Notes under the pieces: model-generated
Databases searched by the model: none
What the model saw: the letters and a program-made list of their open reading frames with translations, nothing else
Told to the model about the DNA's origin: nothing
From: Pseudomonadota bacterium
GTDB lineage: Bacteria > Pseudomonadota > Alphaproteobacteria > Rhodobacterales > Rhodobacteraceae
Assembly: GCA_018240425.1 (NCBI GenBank)
Contig: JAFEFU010000055.1
Location: 62,001 to 126,000 of the forward strand
Direction: 5' to 3'
Length of the DNA: 64,000 nucleotides
Made by a program: the position numbers and the translations under genes
Shown: positions 1-10,443 of the stretch, piece by piece
How positions within the stretch are numbered: the stretch's first letter is position 1
Layout: each line of letters opens with the position of its first letter

Positions 1-1412
1 GCGAGGCGCACGATCTTGCCGCAGGCCGGATCATCGACTGCGCCGAGGCGGCGCTGCTCCTGCCTCCGGCCCAGGGCCTGATCTTCGAGCGCACCGCCTT
101 TCAGGACCTGGCGGCGACGCCGGTGGCGCGCGCGCTTCGCCACGCATTCCTGGCCGAACGCGGCGCGGCCCACAGCCTGCCCGCCGCCGCCCGCAAGGCT
201 GACCTTGCCCTGCGCCGCATCGCCCTGGTCGGCGGCGGCCCGCTCGGCGCCGGGATCGCCTCGGCGGCGCTGACGGCGGGGCTCGAGGTCACGATGGTCG
301 GGCGCGAGCCGCCGGGCCTTGCCGCGGCGCTGTCGCGCATCGCGCGGCTTCAGGACGGGGCGCTGGCCCGCGGCGCGATCGACGCCGACCGGCGCAAGGC
401 CGACTGGGACCGGTTGCGCGCGGCGGTGGGCATCGCGGCCGTCGCCGACGCCGATCTGGTCGTCGAGGCGGTGCCCGACGAGATGGCGCAGAAGGACGAG
501 GTGCTGCGCACCATCCATTCGGTCCTGCCCGAGGGCCGGGCGATCCTCAGCGTCAGCTGCCGCCTGTCGCCTGCCGCGCTGGCCGCCGCCGCGCGCCGGC
601 CCGGCTGCCACGCGACGCTGTGGCTGCCCGAGCCGGTCAGCCGCGCGGCCCTGGCCGAAATCGCCGCCCCCGGGGAAGCGCTGGCCGCGCTTCAGGCGGC
701 GCAGGCGCTGGCCGGCCGGTTGGGCTGGCGGCTTCTCAGGCTTGATCCCGACAAGGGCTTTCACGGCCGCCGCCTCTGGACCGCCCTGCAGGACGGCGCC
801 GACCGCTGCCTGTCCGCGGGCGCCCTGCCCGACGAGGTCGACCGCGCCATGCGCGCCTGGGGCCTGCCGCAGGGCCCCTACGAGCGTGCCGATGTCTATG
901 GCGCCGACCATGTGCTTTACGCCCGCCCCGAGCGGCGCGCCGGCGTCCTGGCCGACGCGCTCTCCGAGACGCTGCGCATCTGGCTGCGCGCCGAGGGAAG
1001 GCTGGGCCGCGCGCTCGGGCGCGGCTATTACCTCTACGGGCCGGACGGGGCCGGGGCCAGCCGCAGCGACCCGGCGCTGGTCGAGCAGCTTGGCCACCTG
1101 AGGGCGCGGCGCGGCCTGGGCGGGGGGGCGATCCCGCTGCGGATCATCGCGGGTCTTGCCAACGACGGCGCCTGGGCCCTGGCCGAGGGCCGGGTGCGCC
1201 GTCCCGCCGACATCGACCTGGTGGCGATGGCCCAGCGGTTCCCGCGCTGGCGGGGGGGCGTGATGCAGGTCGCCGACGAGATCGGCCTTCTGCCCCTGCG
1301 CAACCTCCTCGTCTCGCTGGCGCAGGGGGGCGACGCCTTCTGGCAGCCCGCGCCGCTCTGGGACGATCTGATCCGCAACGGCCGCCATTTCGCCGACCTG
1401 AACCAGGGCTGA
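1..1412 (+). CDS. FadB/FadJ-like 3-hydroxyacyl-CoA dehydrogenase, 5' end outside window
   Basis: The frame is open from the left edge (first full codon at base 3) to the TGA at 1410-1412, so about 469 residues of a larger protein are present. It resembles the dehydrogenase half of multifunctional beta-oxidation proteins: a linker, a Rossmann start (ALVGGGPLGAGIA, GxGxxG type), the acidic 'VVEAVPDEM' segment and two C-terminal helical domains ending near 'IGLLPLRNL'. The hydratase (crotonase) half would lie upstream. Odd: where FadB has the GMHFFNP loop with its catalytic His, this protein reads ATLWLPEP, with Trp at the His position, and the usual PGFxVNR loop is KGFHGRR. The dehydrogenase domain may be inactive or altered. 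A TetR gene converges on it 4 bp downstream. Family assignment is solid; activity is doubtful. Confidence 0.8.
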   Translation, partial: EAHDLAAGRIIDCAEAALLLPPAQGLIFERTAFQDLAATPVARALRHAFLAERGAAHSLPAAARKADLALRRIALVGGGPLGAGIASAALTAGLEVTMVGREPPGLAAALSRIARLQDGALARGAIDADRRKADWDRLRAAVGIAAVADADLVVEAVPDEMAQKDEVLRTIHSVLPEGRAILSVSCRLSPAALAAAARRPGCHATLWLPEPVSRAALAEIAAPGEALAALQAAQALAGRLGWRLLRLDPDKGFHGRRLWTALQDGADRCLSAGALPDEVDRAMRAWGLPQGPYERADVYGADHVLYARPERRAGVLADALSETLRIWLRAEGRLGRALGRGYYLYGPDGAGASRSDPALVEQLGHLRARRGLGGGAIPLRIIAGLANDGAWALAEGRVRRPADIDLVAMAQRFPRWRGGVMQVADEIGLLPLRNLLVSLAQGGDAFWQPAPLWDDLIRNGRHFADLNQG

Positions 1413-1416
1413 GGCC

Positions 1417-2034
1417 CTAGCGATCCGGCGCGATCAGCCCCAGCCCGCGCAGGTAGATGCCGATCCCGGCCTCGAGCAGTTCTTCGGGCGGGAAGGGGCT
1501 GCGGCTTCCGGGCGCGCCGCGGGCGAACAGTTCGACGACGCCGTGGCTGAGCGCCCAGACGTGATTGGCGAACATCGCCGCCGGGGGGCGGCGCGCGGCG
1601 GGGATATGCTGCGACAGCGCCTCGGCGGCGCGGGTCAGGACCGACCGCGCCCGCTCGGACGCGCGGGCGAGGTCGGGGTTGCGGTTGAAGTTCACGCCGC
1701 TTTCGAACATCGCCATGTAATGGCCCGGAAACTTTCGGGCAAAGGCCAGATAGGCCCGCCCGGTGGCCTCGAAGGCGGCAAGCGCGGTCGGCTGGCCGCC
1801 GTTGTAGGCATGTTCCATCAGGTCGGCGAAGATCTCGAACCCCTGGCGGGCACATTCGGCGATCAGATCCTCGCGGCCGGCGAAATGGCGGTAGACGGCT
1901 GCGGGCGTCACGCCCGCCGACTTGGCGGCGTCCGAGAGGGTGAAGCCCTGCGGCCCCTGCGCCTCGATCAGCGCCAGCGCGGCGTCGATCAGCGCCTGGC
2001 GCAGGTTGCCGTGGTGATAGCCCTGCTTAACCAT
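1417..2034 (-). CDS. TetR/AcrR family transcriptional regulator
   Basis: A 205-residue DNA-binding repressor. Residues about 10-55 form the TetR helix-turn-helix ([21 protein letters not shown], here the canonical 'VYRHF' recognition helix end). The rest is an all-helical ligand domain of the C-terminal WHG type. Its ATG overlaps the last codons of the upstream ppk2 gene by 8 bp, so the two are probably co-transcribed. It ends 4 bp from the convergent FadB-like gene. No operator palindrome was found next to it and the ligand is unknown. Confidence 0.88.
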   Translation of the reverse strand: MVKQGYHHGNLRQALIDAALALIEAQGPQGFTLSDAAKSAGVTPAAVYRHFAGREDLIAECARQGFEIFADLMEHAYNGGQPTALAAFEATGRAYLAFARKFPGHYMAMFESGVNFNRNPDLARASERARSVLTRAAEALSQHIPAARRPPAAMFANHVWALSHGVVELFARGAPGSRSPFPPEELLEAGIGIYLRGLGLIAPDR

Positions 2035-2932
2035 GCAAGAGGCCGGGACCGCCGCAGATCGCCGCGTCGATGCTGCCGATCGCCTTCTTGTCGCGGTGGC
2101 GGTAGTCGACGGCGCGCAGCACGGTCTGGATCGCGGCGAGGCGGGCGCGGTTCTTGTCGTCGGCGCGGATCACCGTCCAGGGTGCGTGCTTGCTGTCGGT
2201 GCGCTGAAGCGTCTCGGTGATCGCCTCGGTATAGGCGTCCCACTTCTTCAGGCCCTCGACGTCGATCCAGCTGAGCTTCCACTGCTTCAGGGGGTCGCCC
2301 TCGCGGGCGAGGAAGCGGCGCAGCTGTTCGGCCCGTCCCACCTCGAGCCACAGCTTGACGAGGGTGATCCCCTCTTCGACGATCATCTTCTCGAAATCCG
2401 GAAGCTGGCGAAAGAACAGCCCGCGCTGGTCGTCGCTGCAAAAGCCGAAGACCTTCTCGACCACGCCGCGGTTGTACCAGGACCGGTCGAACAGCGCGAC
2501 CTCGCCCCGGGCGGGCAGGTTGTCGATGTAGCGCTGGAAATACCACTGGCCCGCCTCGCGCTCGGTCGGCTTGGGCAGGGCGACGATATAGGCCGAGCGG
2601 GGGTTGAGGTTCTCGCGCATCCGCTCGATGCAGCCGCCCTTGCCCGCCGCATCGCGTCCCTCGAACAGCACGACAAGGCGCTGGCCGGCGGTGCGCAGGT
2701 GATGAAGCATCTTCACCAGCTCGATCTGGAGCCGCTTCATGTGGCCGTCGTAGTCATCGCCGCCCATCTCGCGGCGGTAGGGGTAGGACTTGTCGAGCAT
2801 GTCCTTGCGCCCGGCCTTGGCGATGGCCGCGCGGATCGCGGCCGGCGCCTCCTCGTCAAGGAAGCGGGTGATCGCGCCCACGAAGGGGATCGCGTCGGGG
2901 TCGGCGCTCGCGGCGGCCTGGCCTTGGTCCAT
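2027..2932 (-). CDS. ppk2: Polyphosphate kinase 2 family protein
   Basis: A 301-residue single-domain PPK2, which moves phosphate between polyphosphate and nucleoside di- or monophosphates in the cytosol. Diagnostic features are the Walker A loop [11 protein letters not shown] (about residue 92-102), the Walker B/lid segment [10 protein letters not shown] (about 148-157), and the [12 protein letters not shown] and [10 protein letters not shown] segments typical of PPK2. Length fits a one-domain class I enzyme. Donor and nucleotide preference (ADP or GDP) cannot be read from the sequence. It is followed, with overlap, by a TetR gene. Confidence 0.92.
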   Translation of the reverse strand: MDQGQAAASADPDAIPFVGAITRFLDEEAPAAIRAAIAKAGRKDMLDKSYPYRREMGGDDYDGHMKRLQIELVKMLHHLRTAGQRLVVLFEGRDAAGKGGCIERMRENLNPRSAYIVALPKPTEREAGQWYFQRYIDNLPARGEVALFDRSWYNRGVVEKVFGFCSDDQRGLFFRQLPDFEKMIVEEGITLVKLWLEVGRAEQLRRFLAREGDPLKQWKLSWIDVEGLKKWDAYTEAITETLQRTDSKHAPWTVIRADDKNRARLAAIQTVLRAVDYRHRDKKAIGSIDAAICGGPGLLHG

Positions 2933-2985
2933 GAGATGCTCCCTTTCGGCCTGCCTCCACTATGACCGGCCCGCCGCCAAGCGCA

Positions 2986-3004
2986 ATCGCCCCTTGGCCC
3001 TTTC
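2986..3004 (+). repeat. Short fragment resembling the 190-bp intergenic repeat
   Basis: Nineteen bases between ppk2 and metA, ATCGCCCCTTGGCCCTTTC, match 17 of 19 positions of the conserved block ATCACCCCTTGGCCCTTCC at 27779-27797 in the larger repeat. The flanks do not obviously extend the match, so this may be a remnant or chance. Confidence 0.4.
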
Positions 3005-3039
3005 TCTCCGGCCCGGCATCCCGGGATGGGCCCCTGCGT

Positions 3040-3957
3040 CTATCGCCCGATCTCGGCCATGTGGAAGGGGGTCGTCTGGTAGATCTCGTTGATCCAGTTG
3101 CCGTAAAGCAGGTGGGCGTGGCTGCGCCAGCGGTTCAGGGGCGCCCGCGAGGGGTCGTCGCCGGGGTAGTAGTTCTGCGGCACGTTGATCGGGGTGCCGT
3201 TGGCGATGTCGCGGTCATACTCCTCTTTCAGGGTGCCGCTGTCATATTCGAAATGGTTGAAGATGTAGAGCGCGCGGTGGCCCGGGTCCTCGACCAAGCA
3301 GGGGCCGACCTCGTCGCTGCCCAGAAGCGTGCGCAGGCCGGGGGCGCCGTCGATCTCGGCCTGCCGCATCTCGGTCCAGCGGCTGACCGGGATCACGAAC
3401 TCGTCCGAAAAGCCGCGCAGGTAAGGCGAGGCGGGCAGAAGGTTCTGGTGGCGGAAGCAGCCGAAGGCCTTGTGGTCCAGCATGTGCTTTCCCACGCCGT
3501 GGAAATGGTGGATCATCGCCATCCCCCCCCAGCAGACGCCGAAGGTCGAATGGACATGAGACTGGGTCCAGTCCATGACCTCGCGCAGCTCGTCCCAATA
3601 GGTGACCTCCTCGAAGGGCAGGTGCTCGATCGGGGCGCCGGTGATGATGAGCCCGTCGAACTTCTCGCCCTTCACCTCGGCAAAGGGGCGATAGAAGGCC
3701 GCCATGTGTTCGGCGGCGGTGTTGCGGGTCTCGTGCGTGGTCATGCGGATCAGCTGGAAGTCGATCTGCAGGGGTGTCGCCCCGATCAGGCGGGCGAACT
3801 GGTTTTCGGTCTGCACCTTCTTGGGCATCAGGTTCAGAAGCCCGATCCTGAGCGGGCGGATGTCCTGGTGGACGGCGCGGTCGGGGGACATGACCATGAC
3901 GCCCTCCTTCGACAGGACGTCGAAGGCGGGCAGGGTCTCGGGCAGGGTGATCGGCAT
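3040..3957 (-). CDS. metAA: Homoserine O-acetyltransferase (MetA family)
   Basis: A 305-residue MetA-family acyltransferase acylating homoserine as the first committed step of methionine synthesis. The nucleophile is Cys142 in GVCWGGM, at the same number as in E. coli MetA, and the HFEYD motif supplies the His/Glu of the catalytic set. Residue 111 is Glu, in [11 protein letters not shown]. Glu111 is known from the Bacillus cereus enzyme to select acetyl-CoA, whereas succinyl-CoA-using E. coli MetA has Gly. Acetyl-CoA use is therefore predicted despite the MetA fold. It follows the P-loop gene by 22 bp and may share its transcript. No SAM riboswitch could be recognised. Confidence 0.95.
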   Translation of the reverse strand: MPITLPETLPAFDVLSKEGVMVMSPDRAVHQDIRPLRIGLLNLMPKKVQTENQFARLIGATPLQIDFQLIRMTTHETRNTAAEHMAAFYRPFAEVKGEKFDGLIITGAPIEHLPFEEVTYWDELREVMDWTQSHVHSTFGVCWGGMAMIHHFHGVGKHMLDHKAFGCFRHQNLLPASPYLRGFSDEFVIPVSRWTEMRQAEIDGAPGLRTLLGSDEVGPCLVEDPGHRALYIFNHFEYDSGTLKEEYDRDIANGTPINVPQNYYPGDDPSRAPLNRWRSHAHLLYGNWINEIYQTTPFHMAEIGR

Positions 3958-3979
3958 GTCGCGCTCCTTCGGGGGCGAT

Positions 3980-4849
3980 CTAGGCGGGGCGGGCCTGCGC
4001 CTCGAGGGCGCGGGCGATCAGGTCGGTGAAGTCGGCCGCCGTCTGCACCCCGGCCACCTCCTCGGCGGTCAGCGTCAGGCCGCGGCGCGCCATCGCCTGA
4101 TAGCGCGGCTGGCGGTGGTCCAGAAGGCGCGCATAGGCAAAGCGCAGGAACATGTCGGGGTCCACCCGGTCCTCGGGCAGGCCCTGTTCGGCCAGATAGG
4201 CGGTCCAGACTCGGTGCAGGAACGCGGGCTGGTAGTAGATCGGCTTCGGCGCGCGGTCGAAGCGGCGGATCAGCTCGGCGCGGTGCGACTCGGATCCCTT
4301 GATCCAGACCAGAAGCAGCGTGTCGCCCAGAAGCCTGAGAAGCGGGTCGTCCGCGGCCTCGGGGTCCACCACCTCGCAGATCGAGCCGCCGGAATCGCAG
4401 ACGAAGTTCGGGTAGCCGTACAGCGAATGCGCCCGCTCGACGAAGGCCGGGGTGTCGCCGAGCGCCGCGATCTCGGCCAGGCGGTGCTGTTCCTGCCGGC
4501 GCAGGTATTCGGCGAACGCGACGCCACCCCTGGCCGGATCGCCGGGCTTGCCGAGGTAGGTCGAGAGGGGGGCGAGGTTGTCGAAGGTGATGTTCGAGGT
4601 GATGTGCACCGAGTCTGTCATCAGAAGTTCGCGCAGAAGCGGAACCTTCATCGCCTCGCGCTTGAAGTTGTCGGCGATGTGCTCGCCCATGTAGCGGGTG
4701 CCGATCCGGTAATCGACGGAATAGTGGAACCAGCTTCCTTCGGCCCTGAGCAGGTTCGAGATGTGGGTCTTGCCCAGCCCCGACATGCCGAACAGCAAGA
4801 CGCGCTTTTCCCTTGCCTGCCGCCAGTCCCGCGCCGTCCGATAGATCAT
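3980..4849 (-). CDS. P-loop ATPase-like protein, function unknown
   Basis: A 289-residue soluble protein with a clear Walker A motif near the N terminus ([12 protein letters not shown], about residues 18-29), followed by a kinase-like layout with a long helical C terminus. No transmembrane segment or signal peptide. The P-loop style suggests an ATP- or GTP-binding kinase-like or chaperone-like ATPase. Nothing visible identifies the substrate. It precedes metA by 22 bp on the same strand, so the two are likely co-transcribed, but a link to methionine synthesis is only inferred from position. Confidence 0.75.
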   Translation of the reverse strand: MIYRTARDWRQAREKRVLLFGMSGLGKTHISNLLRAEGSWFHYSVDYRIGTRYMGEHIADNFKREAMKVPLLRELLMTDSVHITSNITFDNLAPLSTYLGKPGDPARGGVAFAEYLRRQEQHRLAEIAALGDTPAFVERAHSLYGYPNFVCDSGGSICEVVDPEAADDPLLRLLGDTLLLVWIKGSESHRAELIRRFDRAPKPIYYQPAFLHRVWTAYLAEQGLPEDRVDPDMFLRFAYARLLDHRQPRYQAMARRGLTLTAEEVAGVQTAADFTDLIARALEAQARPA

Positions 4850-4900
4850 CCCGCCTGTCCCGTCACCAGTCCCGCCAGCGGCTGATTAGCGCCCGCCGCC

Positions 4901-4923
4901 GGAAAGGTCACGCGGAAAGGTCA
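4901..4923. repeat. 10-bp tandem direct repeat at a stop codon
   Basis: GGAAAGGTCA occurs at 4901-4910 and 4914-4923, separated by CGC. The second copy contains the stop codon of the EamA gene (TCA on + is TGA on -). It looks like a small local duplication between convergent reading directions. Confidence 0.6.
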
Positions 4924-5856
4924 TGCCGACTTCCTCCACCGCGCCCCGGCGGGCAGCCGCCCGTCGATGACCATCAGCCCGGTGGCGAGAAGGCCGAAGC
5001 CCGCATAGTCCGACAGGGTCAGACTTTCGCCGAAGAGGATGGCGCCGACGACGACCGAGACCGGCGCGATCATCAGCGTCACCAGGCTGACGTTGCCGGC
5101 ACCGGCCAGGCGCAGGGTGCGGTAATAGCACAGGAAGGCGATCGCCGAGGCGACGAAGCCCGCATAGGCCAGCGCCGCCCAGGTGGGGGCATGATAGGCG
5201 GCCAGGTCCGGCATCCCGTCGTGCGCGAGGGCCGCGGGAACCATGATCGCGGACGAGGCGGTCAGCATTCCGGCGGCGGCGACCTCGGGCGGGTGGCCGG
5301 TCAGGAAGCGGCGGGCGAAGACGCTGGAAAAGGCATAGCTGACCGAGGCGGCGAGGATGGCGAGCTGTGCCAGCGAGGTGAGATCGAGGGCGGCCAGCGC
5401 GCCCGTGCCCATCACCACCACGACCCCGGCAAGGCCGAGCGCGACACCAAGGGTCTTTTCCCGGGTCATGCGCTCGTCGGCAAAGACCATCGCCGCCAGC
5501 GAGACGGTGAAGATCGCCGTCGAGGCGTTGAGGATCGCGGCGAGGCCCGAGGCGATGTGCTGCTGGCCCCAGACGATCAGGCTCCAGGGGATGACATTGT
5601 TCAGAAGGCCCATGCCGGCGAAGGCGGCGGCCGCGCGCCAGCCGCCGCGCAGGGGCAGGCCGCGCAGCGCGATATAGAGCCAGAGTGCGGCCGCGCCCCC
5701 CGCGACCCGGAAGGCGACGAGCGTCAGGACGCCCACCTCGGCCAGCGCGGTGCGGGTGGCGGCGAACGAGCCACCCCAGATCAGCGCCAGAAGCGCCATG
5801 AGCGCCCAGGCCTCGGGGCTGATCGACTGCTGGGGTCCGGGCTGCTGGCGTTCCAT
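4921..5856 (-). CDS. EamA/DMT-family inner-membrane transporter
   Basis: A protein of about 311 residues built of two EamA repeats with about ten hydrophobic helices. The first begins at WALMALLALIWGGSFAATR, a typical DMT opening (GGSF). Members export amino acids or other small metabolites; the substrate cannot be told. The ATG at 5854-5856 (MERQQPGPQQ) was chosen because the upstream in-frame extension is arginine/proline-rich and overlaps the fadL gene region without homology to the family. Confidence 0.85.
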   Translation of the reverse strand: MERQQPGPQQSISPEAWALMALLALIWGGSFAATRTALAEVGVLTLVAFRVAGGAAALWLYIALRGLPLRGGWRAAAAFAGMGLLNNVIPWSLIVWGQQHIASGLAAILNASTAIFTVSLAAMVFADERMTREKTLGVALGLAGVVVVMGTGALAALDLTSLAQLAILAASVSYAFSSVFARRFLTGHPPEVAAAGMLTASSAIMVPAALAHDGMPDLAAYHAPTWAALAYAGFVASAIAFLCYYRTLRLAGAGNVSLVTLMIAPVSVVVGAILFGESLTLSDYAGFGLLATGLMVIDGRLPAGARWRKSA

Positions 5857-5992
5857 GAGGCCGGACCCTACCGCCCCGCCAGGGCCCGCGCCACCCGGAA
5901 CTTGCGGCAACTGCCGCGGCGCCACCCGAGGGACACCCCCGGCCCGGACTGGGCCGCCGAAGCAGGCGGCCCGGGCGGGGGGCTGGTCCGTC

Positions 5993-7063
5993 TCAGAAGC
6001 TGACGCCCACGCGGATTCCGACGCCCACGCCGCTGTTTCCGCGGAACTGCGCGCCGATGGCCTTGGTCGTGGCGTCGCCGATGTCCACATAGCGCACGCC
6101 GCCGGTGACCTTGATGTTGTCCATCGTGTAGGTCGCGGCCAGCGCGATGCTGCGGTTGCCGTCGGTCGGGCCGAGGTTGCCCTGCAGGTCGCCCGACGAA
6201 GGCTCGTATCCGAGGATCACCGCCCCCGACCACTGGTCGGTGAACTTGCGGCCGAGGCCGAGCGTATAGGTCACATAGTTCGAATCAAGCCCGGCGAGCG
6301 AGCTGCCGGTGGCCGCGAAGAAGGCGGGGGGCGCGATCTCGAATTTCGACCATTCGACCCAGCGGACCGAGCCGAAGAGCAGCGTGTCGGCCGCCACCCC
6401 GGTCTGGAATTCGAGGTTGACCGACTGCGGGATGGTGGTCTTGAAGCTGGTCGGCACCGGCGAGAAGCTTTCGCGGGCGGTCAGCTCGTGGTTGATCTCG
6501 GAGTTGTAGGTCAGAGCGACCCGGGCGGCGATCTCGGGCTTTTCCCATGCGACGCCAACGACATAGCCCAGCTTGCGGCTCTTGTCGGTGGTCATCGAAT
6601 AGCCGCCGATCGTCGGGATCCCGACCTCGCCCGAGGCCTGCTGCACCCGCACGCCGCCGATCAGCGACAGGTTCGAGGGCAGCTTGTAGCGCAGAAGCGC
6701 GGTCAGCTCGGTCGAGTGCACGTTCGCCGTCGCCCCGGCGAACGGATAGGGCGCGCCGCTGGCCGGATAATGGACCTTGGCCCCGACCGGCTGGTCGAGG
6801 ATCAGCGCGAAGTCGAGGTTCTCGGTCAGCGCCTGCTTGACCCCCAGCGAATAGGTGCCGTAGCCCGGCGCCATGTCGCCCGAGCCGAGGACGCCCGCGA
6901 ACTTGCCCTGCACGTCGGGATTGAAGCCGCCCACCGAGAATTCGGCGTAATTGCCCTTTTCGAACAGGATGCCGACCGACTGTTCCGACCGCTCGATTCC
7001 CGCCGCGTGTGCAGCCCCTGCCGATAGGGCCATGATCCCGGCTGATAGAAGTTTCTTGCCCAT
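5993..7063 (-). CDS. OmpP1/FadL-type outer-membrane transport protein
   Basis: A protein of about 356 residues with an N-terminal signal peptide (MGKKLLSAGIMALSAGAAHA) followed by long alternating beta-strand sequence ending in Phe (VGIRVGVSF), the outer-membrane insertion signal. It resembles the FadL/TodX family, which passes long-chain fatty acids or hydrophobic compounds through the outer membrane. The ATG at 7063 was preferred over 7078 because GAGAG lies just before it and it gives a clean signal peptide. It is shorter than E. coli FadL (about 420 residues). A promoter is predicted at 7098-7127. Confidence 0.85.
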   Translation of the reverse strand: MGKKLLSAGIMALSAGAAHAAGIERSEQSVGILFEKGNYAEFSVGGFNPDVQGKFAGVLGSGDMAPGYGTYSLGVKQALTENLDFALILDQPVGAKVHYPASGAPYPFAGATANVHSTELTALLRYKLPSNLSLIGGVRVQQASGEVGIPTIGGYSMTTDKSRKLGYVVGVAWEKPEIAARVALTYNSEINHELTARESFSPVPTSFKTTIPQSVNLEFQTGVAADTLLFGSVRWVEWSKFEIAPPAFFAATGSSLAGLDSNYVTYTLGLGRKFTDQWSGAVILGYEPSSGDLQGNLGPTDGNRSIALAATYTMDNIKVTGGVRYVDIGDATTKAIGAQFRGNSGVGVGIRVGVSF

Positions 7064-7097
7064 GTCTCTCATCCCCATGAGATATTCAGTGGTGAAA

Positions 7098-7127
7098 ACG
7101 GTAGGTCCGTCGCGACCTTTCGGTCAA
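7098..7127 (-). promoter_or_regulatory. Predicted sigma-70 promoter of the fadL-like gene
   Basis: Read on the minus strand: -35 TTGACC (7127-7122), 18-bp spacer, -10 TACCGT (7103-7098). The start of transcription would fall about 7 nt on, roughly 30 nt before the ATG at 7063. Matches are 5/6 and 3/6 to consensus. Confidence 0.5.
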
Positions 7128-7176
7128 CGAATGACGCAGCGTCCCACCGAAAAGGAAATCTTGTGCGACTTTCTTG

Positions 7177-8091
7177 TCAGACAGCGGGCCGGCGTCTGGC
7201 GTCGGCGGCGAGGTTCAGCCAGTTCGCGCCAAGGATCACCGCGCCGCCAACGAGCACCCAGGCGTCGAGCGGCTCGCCATAGAAGGCGGCGCCGACGAGG
7301 GCGATCATCGGCAGGCGCAGGAAATCGACCGGCACCACCAGCGAGGCCGGCGCCAGCGACAGGGCCTTGGTCAGGCTGAAATGCGCGACAAGCCCGGCCA
7401 GCCCGATCGCCAGGACCCAGGGCAGGGCCGCGGCCGAGGGCAGGGCGACACGACCGTCGAGCGCGGCGCAGGCCAGGCCCATCAGCGTCTGCATCAGCGT
7501 CAGCCAGAACAGGATGCAGAGGACGGACACGGTGCGCGTCAGCCGCTTGGTCAGGATGGCGGCGCCGGCAAAGCCCACCGCGCAGGCCATTGCCGCGAGA
7601 AGCCCCGGCGACAGGCCGCCGGGCGCCAGCGGCCGGGCGACGATCAGGATGCCGGCGAAGCCCGCCGCCGCCGACAGGAGACGCCCCCCCGACAGCCGCT
7701 CGCCCAGAAGAAGCGGCGCCGACAGCGCCACCATGATCGGATAGGAGAATTCAAGCGCGAAGAGCTGCGCGAGCGGGATCAGCGACAGCGCGAAGAGCCA
7801 GAGGTTCTGGCCGGCGAAATGCACGGTGTTGCGCACCAGGTGCAGGCCGAGGCTGCGGGTGCCGATCTCGCCCAGCCGGCCGGCCAGCGCCGCCGCCGCG
7901 GTCACGGCGACGACCCCCACGAGCGAGCGGTAGAGCATGACCTCGAACGTGTCGAGATGGGTGCGGAGCGCGCGGCCGGAGATGGCGACCAGACAGAAGC
8001 CGAGGACCGAGCCGCCCATCCACAGGGCCGCGGCAAGCGGGCGGTGGGTGGCGGAAGCCTGGCCAGGGTTCATCGGATGCCGGCCTGCCAT
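7177..8091 (-). CDS. EamA/DMT-family transporter
   Basis: A 304-residue inner-membrane protein with two EamA repeats and about ten transmembrane helices (for example AALWMGGSVLGFCLVAIS at the start and LLAAMACAVGFAGAAIL in the second half). A likely exporter of unknown substrate. It starts 3 bp after the stop of the upstream GATase1 gene, so the pair forms an operon. It is only distantly similar to the EamA gene at 4921-5856, so it is not a recent duplicate. Confidence 0.85.
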   Translation of the reverse strand: MAGRHPMNPGQASATHRPLAAALWMGGSVLGFCLVAISGRALRTHLDTFEVMLYRSLVGVVAVTAAAALAGRLGEIGTRSLGLHLVRNTVHFAGQNLWLFALSLIPLAQLFALEFSYPIMVALSAPLLLGERLSGGRLLSAAAGFAGILIVARPLAPGGLSPGLLAAMACAVGFAGAAILTKRLTRTVSVLCILFWLTLMQTLMGLACAALDGRVALPSAAALPWVLAIGLAGLVAHFSLTKALSLAPASLVVPVDFLRLPMIALVGAAFYGEPLDAWVLVGGAVILGANWLNLAADARRRPAV

Positions 8092-8094
8092 GCC

Positions 8095-8790
8095 TCAGAT
8101 CAGGCTGACCCAGGCGCGGGCGATCGCCAGGCCTGCGGCGTCGGCCTCGGGGCCGCTCTCGGCGGCGAGGCGCGGAAAGTCCGCCAGCCAGCCGGGCCGG
8201 ATCCGCTCGACCGTCGCGGGAAAGTCGCGGTTCCAGATCTCGACGACCTCGCGGCTGGCCTCGAAGTGGAACTGCATGGCGTAACTTGCCCTTCCCATTC
8301 GGAAACACTGGTTCGGGGCCGCCTCGTTCGCGGCCAGACGGACCGCGCCCGGCGGCAGGGTGAACGTGTCCCGGTGCCACTGGAAGGAGATGAAGTCATG
8401 CTTCAGCACCGACAGGACCGGATCGGCGCGGCCTGCCTCGGTCAGTCGGATCGCGTGCCAGCCGAATTCGGGCGCGCTCCCCAGCCGGTTCTCGGCGCCC
8501 CAGGCACGCGCCATCAACTGACTGCCGAGGCAGATGCCGAGGACTGCCTTGTCGGCCTGGCCCATGCGCCGCATCAGCCGCGCGAGGTCGGGAAGGTAGG
8601 GGTGGGTCTCGTCGGCCAGCGCGTCCTGCTCGCCCCCGAGCACCACCAGCGCGTCGTGGTAGGACCCATCGGGCAGCGCCTCGCCGGCCCAGGCGCGAAA
8701 GACCTGGATCTCGGCATCGGCCTCGCGCAGCGCGACGCCGACCTGGCCCAGCGACGACACTTCGGTATTGTCGATGACGGCAACGCGCAT
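8095..8790 (-). CDS. Class I glutamine amidotransferase-like protein
   Basis: A 231-residue stand-alone GATase1 domain. The nucleophile Cys lies in LGICLGSQLMA (about residue 86) and the partner His/Glu in MQFHFEAS. Such proteins hydrolyse glutamine or gamma-glutamyl compounds and are often called GMP-synthase-like. The ATG at 8790 (MRVAVIDNTE) was chosen since the upstream extension is proline/arginine-rich. It is divergent from guaB, which makes purine nucleotides, but a functional tie is not shown. An EamA exporter follows 3 bp later. Confidence 0.87.
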   Translation of the reverse strand: MRVAVIDNTEVSSLGQVGVALREADAEIQVFRAWAGEALPDGSYHDALVVLGGEQDALADETHPYLPDLARLMRRMGQADKAVLGICLGSQLMARAWGAENRLGSAPEFGWHAIRLTEAGRADPVLSVLKHDFISFQWHRDTFTLPPGAVRLAANEAAPNQCFRMGRASYAMQFHFEASREVVEIWNRDFPATVERIRPGWLADFPRLAAESGPEADAAGLAIARAWVSLI

Positions 8791-8909
8791 GATCGCTCTC
8801 CCGGACGGCGCGGCAGTGAAACCACGGGCCGGGGCCGGGAGCAAGGGGGGACGGGCGCGGGCCGGGACGGATCGGGCGGTTTTCCCTTGCACTCGGCTGC
8901 CGCCCGTGA

Positions 8910-10400
<1,491 letters not shown>

Positions 10401-10443
10401 TCCAGTTGAAACAAGTGTCTCTGCGGCGATCTGAAAGCGACGA

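Noticed and set aside
4850..4920. SAM riboswitch expected upstream of the metA operon
   Set aside because: SAM-II elements precede metA in many alphaproteobacteria, but the short gap shows no recognisable pseudoknot core, and metA itself follows another gene by 22 bp.
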